A DNA stretch of 64,000 nucleotides from Cognatilysobacter terrigena (GTDB lineage Bacteria; Pseudomonadota; Gammaproteobacteria; Xanthomonadales; Xanthomonadaceae): the NCBI RefSeq assembly GCF_004361065.1, contig NZ_SELT01000013.1:16081-80080 (forward strand). The letters run 5' to 3'. The position numbers and the translations under genes were made by a program. Below are positions 26,641 through 33,606 of the stretch, piece after piece (position 1 is the first letter of the stretch; every line of letters starts with the position of its first letter). A model generated the notes under the pieces. The model was not told the DNA's origin. It saw only the letters and a list, made by a program, of their open reading frames with translations, and made no database searches.

Positions 26641-27121
26641 GGGCTGAACGCAGGGCTTCACGTTCACGTACCCCGCTTCGTGCATGATGGATACGCTCCC
26701 CGCGACTCCATCAGCGGAGCAACGACCTCCGGAGGAGGCACAGCGGCGAGCGACCGGATTCCTCGCGGCTTCAATCGCGTAGACCGTACCTGGCGCCCCC
26801 GGCACACAACCGAGTCCGCTCCGCCCTCTGGCGGGATCTGCGCAATCCACGCACTCGGTTGAATTCAATGACTACTGCCATGATCCGGCGCGCCGCAGGC
26901 GGGGCGGTTGAGTTCACGCACAAACGGGTGGCGCGGTTGAAACGCCTGCGCCGCCGATCGCTCCACATCGCACGACGCGACTGCGAAGGCGGCGCGGTCA
27001 GCGCACCCACCCGCCACATGTCCGACGCCACGATGCGACGCGATCGTCACGTAGGGCGCACGTGCCGCGCCGCGTCGCGCATCGACGACACGTCGAACCT
27101 GCGTGCGATGGAGCGTCGCCC
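26641..27121. other. Intergenic region, no gene supported
   Basis: About 480 bp between the M13 peptidase and the receiver gene. Short open frames exist but show no domain, and their composition is Arg-rich, as expected for non-coding GC-rich DNA. CTCCGGAGGAGG (26729-26740) is a purine-rich site without a good start codon behind it. TTGAATTCAA at about 26861-26870 is a short palindrome. The promoter of the receiver gene should lie here. Confidence 0.45.
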
Positions 27122-27574
27122 GTGACGCGGCGCCTGGAATCGCGGCGCGTGCTCATCGTCGAGGACGAGTTCCTGATGGCCGACGAGTTCGCGCGTTCGT
27201 TCGAAGCGGCCGGCGCGGAAGTCATCGGCCCGTATTCCGTCGTCGAGGACGCGATCGAGGCCGCACGTTGGCAACCGCTCGACGCCGCAGTGCTCGACGT
27301 CGTGCTGCTGGAGGAGTCCGTCGCGCCGGTCGCGGCACTGCTGCGGGCCCGCGGGATTCCATTCCTGTTCGCCACCGGCGTCGAGGCCAATTGCCTGCCG
27401 GGCGGCTATGAATCGGTGCCCGTCGTCGAAAAGCCCTGCGACATCGATGAGCTCGTGACGGCGCTGACCGCGCTGGTCGATTCACGGCCGCGGGCGCTCG
27501 ATGCGCTGCGCTGCGACACCGCCGAAACGGACGCCGACGGCGACGCCGTCTACTCGCGGTCCTCGCTGGGCTGA
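27122..27574 (+). CDS. Single-domain response regulator (receiver only)
   Basis: A 150-residue receiver-domain protein with no output domain. RRVLIVEDEFLMADEF gives the acidic pocket, Asp59 in AVLDVVLLEE is the phosphoacceptor, and VVEKPCD holds the conserved Lys-Pro. The last 30 residues are a short acidic tail. The only supported start is GTG 27122; there is no in-frame ATG near the N-terminus. Its partner kinase is not nearby. It lies between the M13 peptidase and the hslVU heat-shock promoter. Confidence 0.78.
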   Translation: MTRRLESRRVLIVEDEFLMADEFARSFEAAGAEVIGPYSVVEDAIEAARWQPLDAAVLDVVLLEESVAPVAALLRARGIPFLFATGVEANCLPGGYESVPVVEKPCDIDELVTALTALVDSRPRALDALRCDTAETDADGDAVYSRSSLG

Positions 27575-27631
27575 CGCGCGGCGTCCGGCCGAACGCAAGC
27601 TCTCCGGGCGATCCATGCGGCACTGGCGCGT

Positions 27632-27660
27632 CTTGAACGCCGAGGCCGCCACCCTCATGT
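27632..27660 (+). promoter_or_regulatory. Sigma-32 (heat-shock) type promoter for hslVU
   Basis: CTTGAA (27632-27637), a 15-base spacer and CCTCATGT (27653-27660) match the RpoH consensus CTTGAA and CCCCATnT at 6 of 6 and 7 of 8 positions including the free base. It lies 38 bp upstream of the hslV ATG, which has CCGGAG in front. hslVU is a classical RpoH target. Confidence 0.72.
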
Positions 27661-27697
27661 CGGGTGAACGCCGGCGCCGCCGGCTTCCGGAGCCCGC

Positions 27698-28249
27698 ATG
27701 GACCCCTCGCAGAACCCCCACGTCTTCCACGCGACGACCATCCTGTCGGTGCGTCGCGATGGGCACGTCGCCGTCGGTGGCGATGGCCAGGTGACGCTCG
27801 GCAACACCGTGATGAAGGCGAACGCGCGCAAGGTGCGTCGCCTCGGCCGCGAAGGCCAGGTGCTCGCCGGCTTCGCCGGCGCCGCGGCCGACGCGTTCAC
27901 CCTGTTCGAACTCTTCGAATCCAAGCTCGAGAAGCATGGCCAGCTCACGCGCGCCGCGGTCGAGATGGCCAAGGACTGGCGCACCGAGCGTCGCCTCGGA
28001 AAGCTCGAAGCGCTGTTGTGCGTCGCCGACAAGGAAACCTCGCTGATCGTCTCCGGCACCGGCGACGTGATCGAGCCCGAGGACGGCATCGTCGCGATCG
28101 GCTCGGGCGGTGCGTATGCACTGTCCGCCGCGCGCGCGCTTGTCGGGCATACGCAGCTCGACGCCCGCAGCATCGTCACCGAAGCGCTGAACATCGCCGG
28201 CGACGTCTGCATCTACACCAACCGCAACATCGTGGTCGAAGAGATCTGA
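27698..28249 (+). CDS. hslV: ATP-dependent protease HslV (ClpQ), peptidase subunit
   Basis: Cytoplasmic threonine peptidase that with HslU degrades misfolded proteins. The 183-residue protein carries the core [23 protein letters not shown], whose first Thr (residue 13) is the catalytic nucleophile. In most HslV proteins this Thr follows the initiator Met directly. Here a 12-residue N-terminal segment ([12 protein letters not shown]) precedes it and must be removed. [20 protein letters not shown] is intact. It lies behind the heat-shock promoter and 42 bp before hslU. Confidence 0.96.
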   Translation: MDPSQNPHVFHATTILSVRRDGHVAVGGDGQVTLGNTVMKANARKVRRLGREGQVLAGFAGAAADAFTLFELFESKLEKHGQLTRAAVEMAKDWRTERRLGKLEALLCVADKETSLIVSGTGDVIEPEDGIVAIGSGGAYALSAARALVGHTQLDARSIVTEALNIAGDVCIYTNRNIVVEEI

Positions 28250-28291
28250 GCGCACCGCGCCGATCGTCGACTGCCCTATACGAACGTCTCC

Positions 28292-29683
28292 ATGTCCGCG
28301 AAACCCGACACCTCCAGTTCGACCATGACCCCGCGCGAAATCGTGCAGGAGCTCGATCGCCACATCGTCGGCCAGCACGACGCCAAGCGTGCCGTGGCCA
28401 TCGCGCTGCGCAACCGCTGGCGTCGCATGCAGCTCGAACCCGAGCTTCGCAACGAAGTGATGCCGAAGAACATCCTGATGATTGGCCCAACCGGCGTCGG
28501 CAAGACCGAGATCGCGCGTCGATTGGCCACGCTCGCGAACGCGCCGTTCGTGAAGGTGGAGGCCACGCGCTTCACCGAGGTCGGCTACGTCGGCAAGGAC
28601 GTCGAGCAAATCGTCCGCGACCTCGCCGACACCGCGGTCAAGATGTATCGCGAGCAGGCCAAGACGCGCGTGCGCACGCAGGCCGAGGAACGCGCGGAAG
28701 AGCGCATCCTCGATGCCTTGCTGCCGCGTCGCGAACGTGGCCCCGTGTTCGGCTTCGAGGACACGCAGGCGCACGACGACGACGCCGAGGAGCAGCGGAA
28801 GTACGAGGCCACGCGCACGAAGCTGCGCAAGCAGCTGCGCACCGGTGCGCTCGACGAGCGCGAGATCGAGATCGAGAGCGCGGTGAACGTCGGCGTCGAC
28901 ATCATGGCGCCGCCGGGCATGGAGGAGATGGGCCAGCAGCTGCGCCAGATGTTCTCGCAGGTCGCCGGCGCGAAGACGCACCGCCGCAGCCTGAGCATCG
29001 CGACCGCGCGCTCGCAGCTGATCGAGGAAGAGGCCGGCAAGCTGGTCAACGAAGAAGACGTGCGCGAGGCCGCGATCGAAGCCTGCGAGCAGCACGGCAT
29101 CGTCTTCATCGACGAGATCGACAAGATCGCCAAGCGCGGCGAGTCCGGCGTCACCGGCGGCGACGTCTCGCGCGAAGGCGTGCAGCGCGACCTGCTGCCG
29201 CTGGTCGAGGGCTCGACGGTGGCGACGAAGTACGGCTCGGTGAAGACGGACCACATCCTGTTCATCGCATCCGGCGCGTTCCACCTGGCCAAGCCCAGCG
29301 ACCTGATTCCCGAGTTGCAGGGCCGCTTCCCGATCCGCGTCGAGCTGTCGTCGCTGTCGAAGGACGACTTCGTCAAGATCCTCACCGAGCCGCGCGCGTC
29401 GCTGACCACGCAGTACATGGAGCTGATGCGCACCGAAGGCGTGTCGCTGGTGTTCACGCCGGACGCGGTGGAGCGGCTGGCCGAACTCGCCGCGCTGGTC
29501 AACGAGCGCCAGGAGAACATCGGCGCGCGTCGCCTGCACACCGTGCTGGAGCGCCTGCTCGACACGCTGAGCTTCGAAGCACCCGATCGCGACGGCCAGT
29601 CGGTGACGATCGATCGCGCCTACGTCGAAACGCACATCGGCGAGCTGGTCAAGGATCCCGACCTGTCGCGCTACATCCTCTGA
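28292..29683 (+). CDS. hslU: ATP-dependent protease HslU (ClpY), ATPase subunit
   Basis: AAA+ unfoldase that feeds substrates to HslV. Of 463 residues from ATG 28292; a second in-frame ATG at 28325 starts at [10 protein letters not shown], the usual N-terminus of the family, so the first 11 residues are uncertain. Walker [10 protein letters not shown] is at residues 65-73, Walker B is VFIDEIDK, and the C-terminus LSRYIL is the HslV-activating tail. The I-domain lies in between. The last 13 bases overlap the convergent downstream gene. Confidence 0.97.
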   Translation: MSAKPDTSSSTMTPREIVQELDRHIVGQHDAKRAVAIALRNRWRRMQLEPELRNEVMPKNILMIGPTGVGKTEIARRLATLANAPFVKVEATRFTEVGYVGKDVEQIVRDLADTAVKMYREQAKTRVRTQAEERAEERILDALLPRRERGPVFGFEDTQAHDDDAEEQRKYEATRTKLRKQLRTGALDEREIEIESAVNVGVDIMAPPGMEEMGQQLRQMFSQVAGAKTHRRSLSIATARSQLIEEEAGKLVNEEDVREAAIEACEQHGIVFIDEIDKIAKRGESGVTGGDVSREGVQRDLLPLVEGSTVATKYGSVKTDHILFIASGAFHLAKPSDLIPELQGRFPIRVELSSLSKDDFVKILTEPRASLTTQYMELMRTEGVSLVFTPDAVERLAELAALVNERQENIGARRLHTVLERLLDTLSFEAPDRDGQSVTIDRAYVETHIGELVKDPDLSRYIL

Positions 29684-30738
29684 GTCGCGCTCGGCGTGCC
29701 CGATGCCGGCGTCGACGCGAGCCGGCGCTGCGTGTCCGCATGTAGCAGCTCGCGCGCGGCGGCCTGCAGCGTGGCCACCGGCACCGTTTCGGGTGAGGCA
29801 CCGAGTCGCGTGCGTAGGTCGTCGATGACGCGCTTGTTGGCGTAGTTGTGCGGCGCGTTGGTGTCGTCGCCCTGTGACGTCAGGAAGTAGTGCAGGCGAC
29901 GCTCGCGCACCTTGTCGGCCATCGCGAGCTCGACGAGCTTCGCGCGGTATTCGAGTTCCCAGTTCGCGAGGTTCTTGAAGCGCTGCTTGTCGGCGAAGTG
30001 CTGCGCTTCGTGCGCGAGGAAGACGACACGGAAGTCCTCGCCGTCGACGCCGCCGTCGTAGAGCGGAAGCACGGCGAAGAGTTTGGTATCGGTGGTCCAG
30101 CCGCCATTCGCACCGCGGTCGCACCGCGCGAACGACGACCAGCCGTAGCTCGCGAAATCCGCGAGGAGGTCGACGTCGACCGGCTGCGGGCCGTCCGGCA
30201 GCGACACCACGAACGGCCGCGTCTCCTGCGAATGCCACAGCATCAGCTCACGCAGCGGCGGCGTCACGCCGAGTTGCGCGTGCCAGCCGCGCGCGAGCAG
30301 CGTGCGTTCGACGACCGGTTCGACGTCGTCGAGCGTCGGCGCGGCCTTCGCGTCGACCTTCAGCTGCCCCCGTAGATCCGCAAGCAGTGCGGCTTCGGCT
30401 TGCGAGCGCCTGGCCGGCTCGCGCAGCGCGGCCCACCAGTAGTGCTGGTACGCGCCGAGCACGTCACGCACGACGGGATCGTCGATGGCGGTGGATGCCG
30501 GTGCGGGCGGTGGCGTCGCGCCGAAGCGCGCCTGCAGGCATTGCCGATAGGCGAGGTCCTTGCCGCTCCACTGCGCGTCGGGCACGGAGGCGAGCAGGGC
30601 GAGCGCGCGGGGCGCATCGCCTTCGAACATCGCGGCGGTCGAAGCATCGATCGCGGCCTGCGGCGAGGACGGGCCGGCCGCGTGCAGCGGCGCGGCGAGC
30701 AGGAGCAGGGCGGTCAGCAGGGAAGCGGGACGGGGCAT
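29671..30738 (-). CDS. Secreted HExxH protein of unknown function (putative metallopeptidase)
   Basis: A 355-residue protein with a signal peptide ([20 protein letters not shown]). Residues 243-247 read HEAQH within [16 protein letters not shown], and Glu263 (NWELEYRA) or Glu270 lies 16-23 residues later, a gluzincin-like zinc-site arrangement. The N-terminal half is helical and Ala-rich. I do not recognise a named family, and peptidase activity is inference. The stop lies inside the convergent hslU coding end (13-bp overlap). The start at 30738 excludes a longer, Arg-rich upstream frame. Confidence 0.72.
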   Translation of the reverse strand: MPRPASLLTALLLLAAPLHAAGPSSPQAAIDASTAAMFEGDAPRALALLASVPDAQWSGKDLAYRQCLQARFGATPPPAPASTAIDDPVVRDVLGAYQHYWWAALREPARRSQAEAALLADLRGQLKVDAKAAPTLDDVEPVVERTLLARGWHAQLGVTPPLRELMLWHSQETRPFVVSLPDGPQPVDVDLLADFASYGWSSFARCDRGANGGWTTDTKLFAVLPLYDGGVDGEDFRVVFLAHEAQHFADKQRFKNLANWELEYRAKLVELAMADKVRERRLHYFLTSQGDDTNAPHNYANKRVIDDLRTRLGASPETVPVATLQAAARELLHADTQRRLASTPASGTPSATQRM

Positions 30739-30772
30739 GGGGGCGCGACGTGGCGGACGAAGCGCCATCCCA

Positions 30773-31468
30773 TCACGCCATTGCGGGTCGGTCTTGAACG
30801 CAGTTGAGGCGGCGTCGCAATTCAGTGGGTGCCAGGCCCGTCTCCTCGCGGCAGGTGCGGGTGAAATGCGGCTGGTCGGCGAAACCCGCCTCGATGGCGA
30901 CCTCCGCAAGCGGCCGCTCGCTTCGCAGCAGCACCAGTGCGCGCTGCCAGCGGATCTCGCGACGCAGTCGCTGCGGCGAGAACCCGTACGCCGCCGCGAT
31001 CGCGCGACTCGCGTGCGCAGGCGCGATGTCGAGCGCCGCGGTGATGTCACCGATCGACAGCGCATCGTCGCGAAGGCGCTCGACGAATTCGCGCTGCCAG
31101 TTCGGCAGGTCGATACCGGCATCGTCCACGCGCGTGCAACTCGCGAGCAGCAGGCCGACACGCTCGGGTGCACGTACGAACACGGCGCGCGCCTCGATGA
31201 GCGAAGGCGCACGGAATACACCGGGCGTCACGTCGCCGACCAGTGGCGCATTGAGCACGCGTGCACCGTGGCGACCGAAGCGATTGCCGTGCGCCTGCAA
31301 TGCCGGATGGACGACGATCAGCCCGGGCTCGCAACGACGCGGGCCGTCGAGTCCGATCTCGACATGCGCGCCGTCGGATACCAGCGCCGCGTAGGCACCG
31401 GCATGGCGATGCACCGGCAGGCCCGAGTCGGGCGCGTGGCGCGTCTCCCTGTGCGGCGTCGGATGCAT
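30773..31468 (-). CDS. AraC-family transcriptional regulator
   Basis: A 231-residue regulator. The N-terminal ~110 residues look like a cupin-type ligand domain (LPVHRHAGAYAALVSDG, VHPALQAHGNRFGRHGA). Two helix-turn-helix units follow in the C-terminal 100 residues: ITAALDIAPAHASRAIAAAYG with FSPQRLRREIRWQRA, and LAEVAIEAGFADQPHFTRTC with REETGLAPTELRRR. Target genes and ligand are unknown. It lies upstream of and in the same direction as the HExxH protein gene, 35 bp away, so co-transcription is possible. Confidence 0.85.
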   Translation of the reverse strand: MHPTPHRETRHAPDSGLPVHRHAGAYAALVSDGAHVEIGLDGPRRCEPGLIVVHPALQAHGNRFGRHGARVLNAPLVGDVTPGVFRAPSLIEARAVFVRAPERVGLLLASCTRVDDAGIDLPNWQREFVERLRDDALSIGDITAALDIAPAHASRAIAAAYGFSPQRLRREIRWQRALVLLRSERPLAEVAIEAGFADQPHFTRTCREETGLAPTELRRRLNCVQDRPAMA

Positions 31469-31525
31469 GTCGGCCTCGACCGGCGGCGCGCATGCGCCGG
31501 TGTCGAGCGTAGCGCGGGCGCCGCC

Positions 31526-32011
31526 TCAGGGGGGCGACGACGGATCGATGCGCAGCAGGCGGCTGACGATCGGCAGTACGAACCACAGTGCGACGAAGAC
31601 GACGAGCAGGGCGGCCGCGATCGCGAACCCGGCGCGTGCGCCGTCGATGAGCCGCCCGACGAGGTAGGCATCGATGACGAGTGCGGCCATCAGCATCGGC
31701 ATGCCCGCCATCAGCAGGCGCGTCGACAGGCGCAGGAAATGCGCGGTGACGAGGCCGGGTGCGGTGAGGCGGTGATACGCCGCGGGCGTCATGATCAACG
31801 CGATGGCGACGACGACGAGCGCGATCGACACGAGGTGCAGCTCCTTTTCCGACTGCGTGAGTGCAGTCTGGAAGCGATCGCTGAAGACCGCGACGAGCTG
31901 GAAGCCGAACAGCGCCTGCACGCCCGGCAACACCATGCGGCATTCCTCGATCAGGTGATCGGCCGCCTTGGTGAGCGACAACGCTTCGGCGCCTGCGGAA
32001 CCTTCATGCAT
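31526..32011 (-). CDS. DUF6328 family membrane protein
   Basis: A 161-residue protein with four predicted membrane helices. Its N-terminus LIEECRMVLPGVQALFGFQLVAVFSDRF followed by LTQSEKELHLVSIALVVVAIALIMTPAAYHRL is the pattern of the DUF6328 family. GGAGG lies in front of the ATG at 32011; the longer upstream frame is rejected. Function is unknown. It is divergent from the dehydroquinase-like gene with a 273-bp gap that shows no other gene. Confidence 0.75.
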   Translation of the reverse strand: MHEGSAGAEALSLTKAADHLIEECRMVLPGVQALFGFQLVAVFSDRFQTALTQSEKELHLVSIALVVVAIALIMTPAAYHRLTAPGLVTAHFLRLSTRLLMAGMPMLMAALVIDAYLVGRLIDGARAGFAIAAALLVVFVALWFVLPIVSRLLRIDPSSPP

Positions 32012-32284
32012 CGGGACAACCTCCTCGACCGGACGATGTCGCAGCACGCGTCGCCGCGGCGTAACGGCCGCTCGACGCCGTCGCAGCGCGTGCGTCGTGC
32101 ACGACGCGGCAGGCTGAACCAGACAGCCCCTCGCTGTCGCAACGATGAACCATGCGGGTTTCGAGGCTGTTTTGCGGCATTTTTCGATCGAACGTCGACA
32201 TCGCACTTCATAAGGTCGCACTCGTGACGCACGGGGACATGCATCGCCGCATCCGCGACGAACCCGATGCAGGAGTCGAACAGA

Positions 32285-32722
32285 ATGGCGATCGTGATGA
32301 TCCAGGGGCCCGACACCGCGGAGGGCCGACTACCCATCGAGGCCGTGGAAGCCGGCCTCAACGAGCGGGCTCGACAGGCGGGACATGCGCTCCTGCACTA
32401 CCGCTGCGCGACGGAAGAGCAGTTGCTTGAACGCCTGTCGCGCATGGACCGCGGCGAGGCCGACATCAACCTGTTCGATCCCGGCGCGTGCGCGACCGAT
32501 CGCGAGCGCGTGCGCGTCGCGCTGACGCATCTGCAGGTGCCGTACATCGAGGTCCACGACGACAGCTTCGATCGGCCGGAGCCGGTGCTGCCGGAGGATT
32601 CGGGTCCGCGTGTCGCCGTCGTCAACGGCTACGAGGCGCAGAGCTACACGCTGGCGATGTCGGTCGCGCTGGAGGCGCTGGGCTGCGCCGAATGCGAGAA
32701 CGAGTTCAACGTGGGGACGTGA
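32285..32722 (+). CDS. Degenerate type II 3-dehydroquinate dehydratase-like protein
   Basis: A 145-residue protein with the size and overall layout of type II dehydroquinase (AroQ). The strands IVMIQGPD, INLFDPGACATDRERVRVAL and PYIEVHDDSF line up with the family segments (I/V)IHGPNLNLLG, IINPAAFTHTSVALRDAL and PFIEVHLSN. The lid with the catalytic Tyr and Arg is missing, and the conserved Asn and His of NP and HTS are replaced, so the shikimate-pathway reaction is unlikely. An AGGAG 9 bases upstream favours ATG 32285 over 32267. It may be a ligand-binding or structural descendant of AroQ. Confidence 0.7.
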   Translation: MAIVMIQGPDTAEGRLPIEAVEAGLNERARQAGHALLHYRCATEEQLLERLSRMDRGEADINLFDPGACATDRERVRVALTHLQVPYIEVHDDSFDRPEPVLPEDSGPRVAVVNGYEAQSYTLAMSVALEALGCAECENEFNVGT

Positions 32723-32746
32723 GCGGCCCCGGGGCGGGCGGGGTGC

Positions 32747-32752
32747 GATAAT
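32747..32752 (+). promoter_or_regulatory. -10 box for leaderless ubiE transcript
   Basis: GATAAT ends exactly six bases (CGCCGC) before the ubiE ATG. It is the best-matching of the four such boxes in this window. No ribosome-binding site precedes ubiE, in agreement with a leaderless message. Confidence 0.55.
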
Positions 32753-32758
32753 CGCCGC

Positions 32759-33517
32759 ATGAACGACGACACCCGCCCCGGCACCACCCATTTCGGCTAT
32801 CGCGACGTGCCCGTCGGCGAGAAGCAGAAGCTCGTCGGCGAGGTGTTCTCGTCGGTCGCGTCGAAGTACGACGTGATGAACGACCTGATGTCGCTGGGCA
32901 TCCACCGCTTGTGGAAGCGCTACTTCGTCGCGACCGCGCAGGCCAAGCGCGGCGATCGCGTGCTCGACCTCGCCGGCGGCACGGGCGACATCGCGGTGCT
33001 GCTCAAGGATCGCGTCGGCGATGCGGGCGAAGTGGTGGTCGGCGACATCAACGGCGACATGCTGCGCGTCGGCCGGGACCGCCTGACCGATCGCGGTTTG
33101 GTCCGGGGCCTCGACTGGGTGCAGTGCAACGCCCAGGCGCTGCCGTTCCCGGACAACAGCTTCGACCTCGTCACCATCGCCTTCGGCCTGCGCAACGTCA
33201 CCGACAAGGACGCCGGCCTGCGTGAGATGCATCGCGTGCTGCGCCCGGGCGGACAGGCGCGCGTGCTGGAGTTCTCGCAGGTCACGGCCGACTGGTTCCG
33301 CCCGATCTACGACTTCCACTCGTTCAACGTGCTGCCGAAGCTCGGCGCGATGATCGCGGGCGACGAAGGCAGCTACCGCTATCTCGCCGAGAGCATTCGT
33401 AAGCACCCGCCGCAGCGCGAGCTGCAGTCGATGATGGACGCCGCGGGTTTCGTGCGTACGCAGTACCGCAACATGTCGGCGGGCATCGTCGCGATCCACA
33501 CGGGCTACAAGGCCTGA
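32759..33517 (+). CDS. ubiE: Ubiquinone/menaquinone biosynthesis C-methyltransferase UbiE
   Basis: SAM-dependent methyltransferase acting in ubiquinone (and where present menaquinone) synthesis. The 252-residue protein starts THFGYRDVPVGEKQKLVGEVFSSVASKYDVMNDLMS, the family signature. SAM motif I is VLDLAGGTGDIA; the second signature is RVLRPGGQARVLEFS. It ends with IVAIHTGYKA. A bidirectional terminator separates it from the convergent DUF5916 gene. Confidence 0.97.
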   Translation: MNDDTRPGTTHFGYRDVPVGEKQKLVGEVFSSVASKYDVMNDLMSLGIHRLWKRYFVATAQAKRGDRVLDLAGGTGDIAVLLKDRVGDAGEVVVGDINGDMLRVGRDRLTDRGLVRGLDWVQCNAQALPFPDNSFDLVTIAFGLRNVTDKDAGLREMHRVLRPGGQARVLEFSQVTADWFRPIYDFHSFNVLPKLGAMIAGDEGSYRYLAESIRKHPPQRELQSMMDAAGFVRTQYRNMSAGIVAIHTGYKA

Positions 33518-33559
33518 CGGCGGCACCGCTGCGATAAGCCGATTGGTGCTGAAAAAACG

Positions 33560-33583
33560 AGAGCCGCCCCGAAGGGCGGCTCT
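33560..33583. terminator. Bidirectional terminator between ubiE and the DUF5916 gene
   Basis: AGAGCCGCCC (33560-33569) and GGGCGGCTCT (33574-33583) form a 10-bp stem with loop CGAA. On the + strand TTTCG follows; on the - strand the A-run at 33552-33557 gives a six-T tract, so it can serve both convergent genes. Confidence 0.85.
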
Positions 33584-33606
33584 TTCGTTATCCGACCTGG
33601 CGAACG

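Noticed and set aside
26859..27125. Small open frame before the receiver gene
   Set aside because: Arg-rich, with no hydrophobic or conserved pattern, typical of chance frames in GC-rich DNA. It may only reflect the receiver gene's leader.
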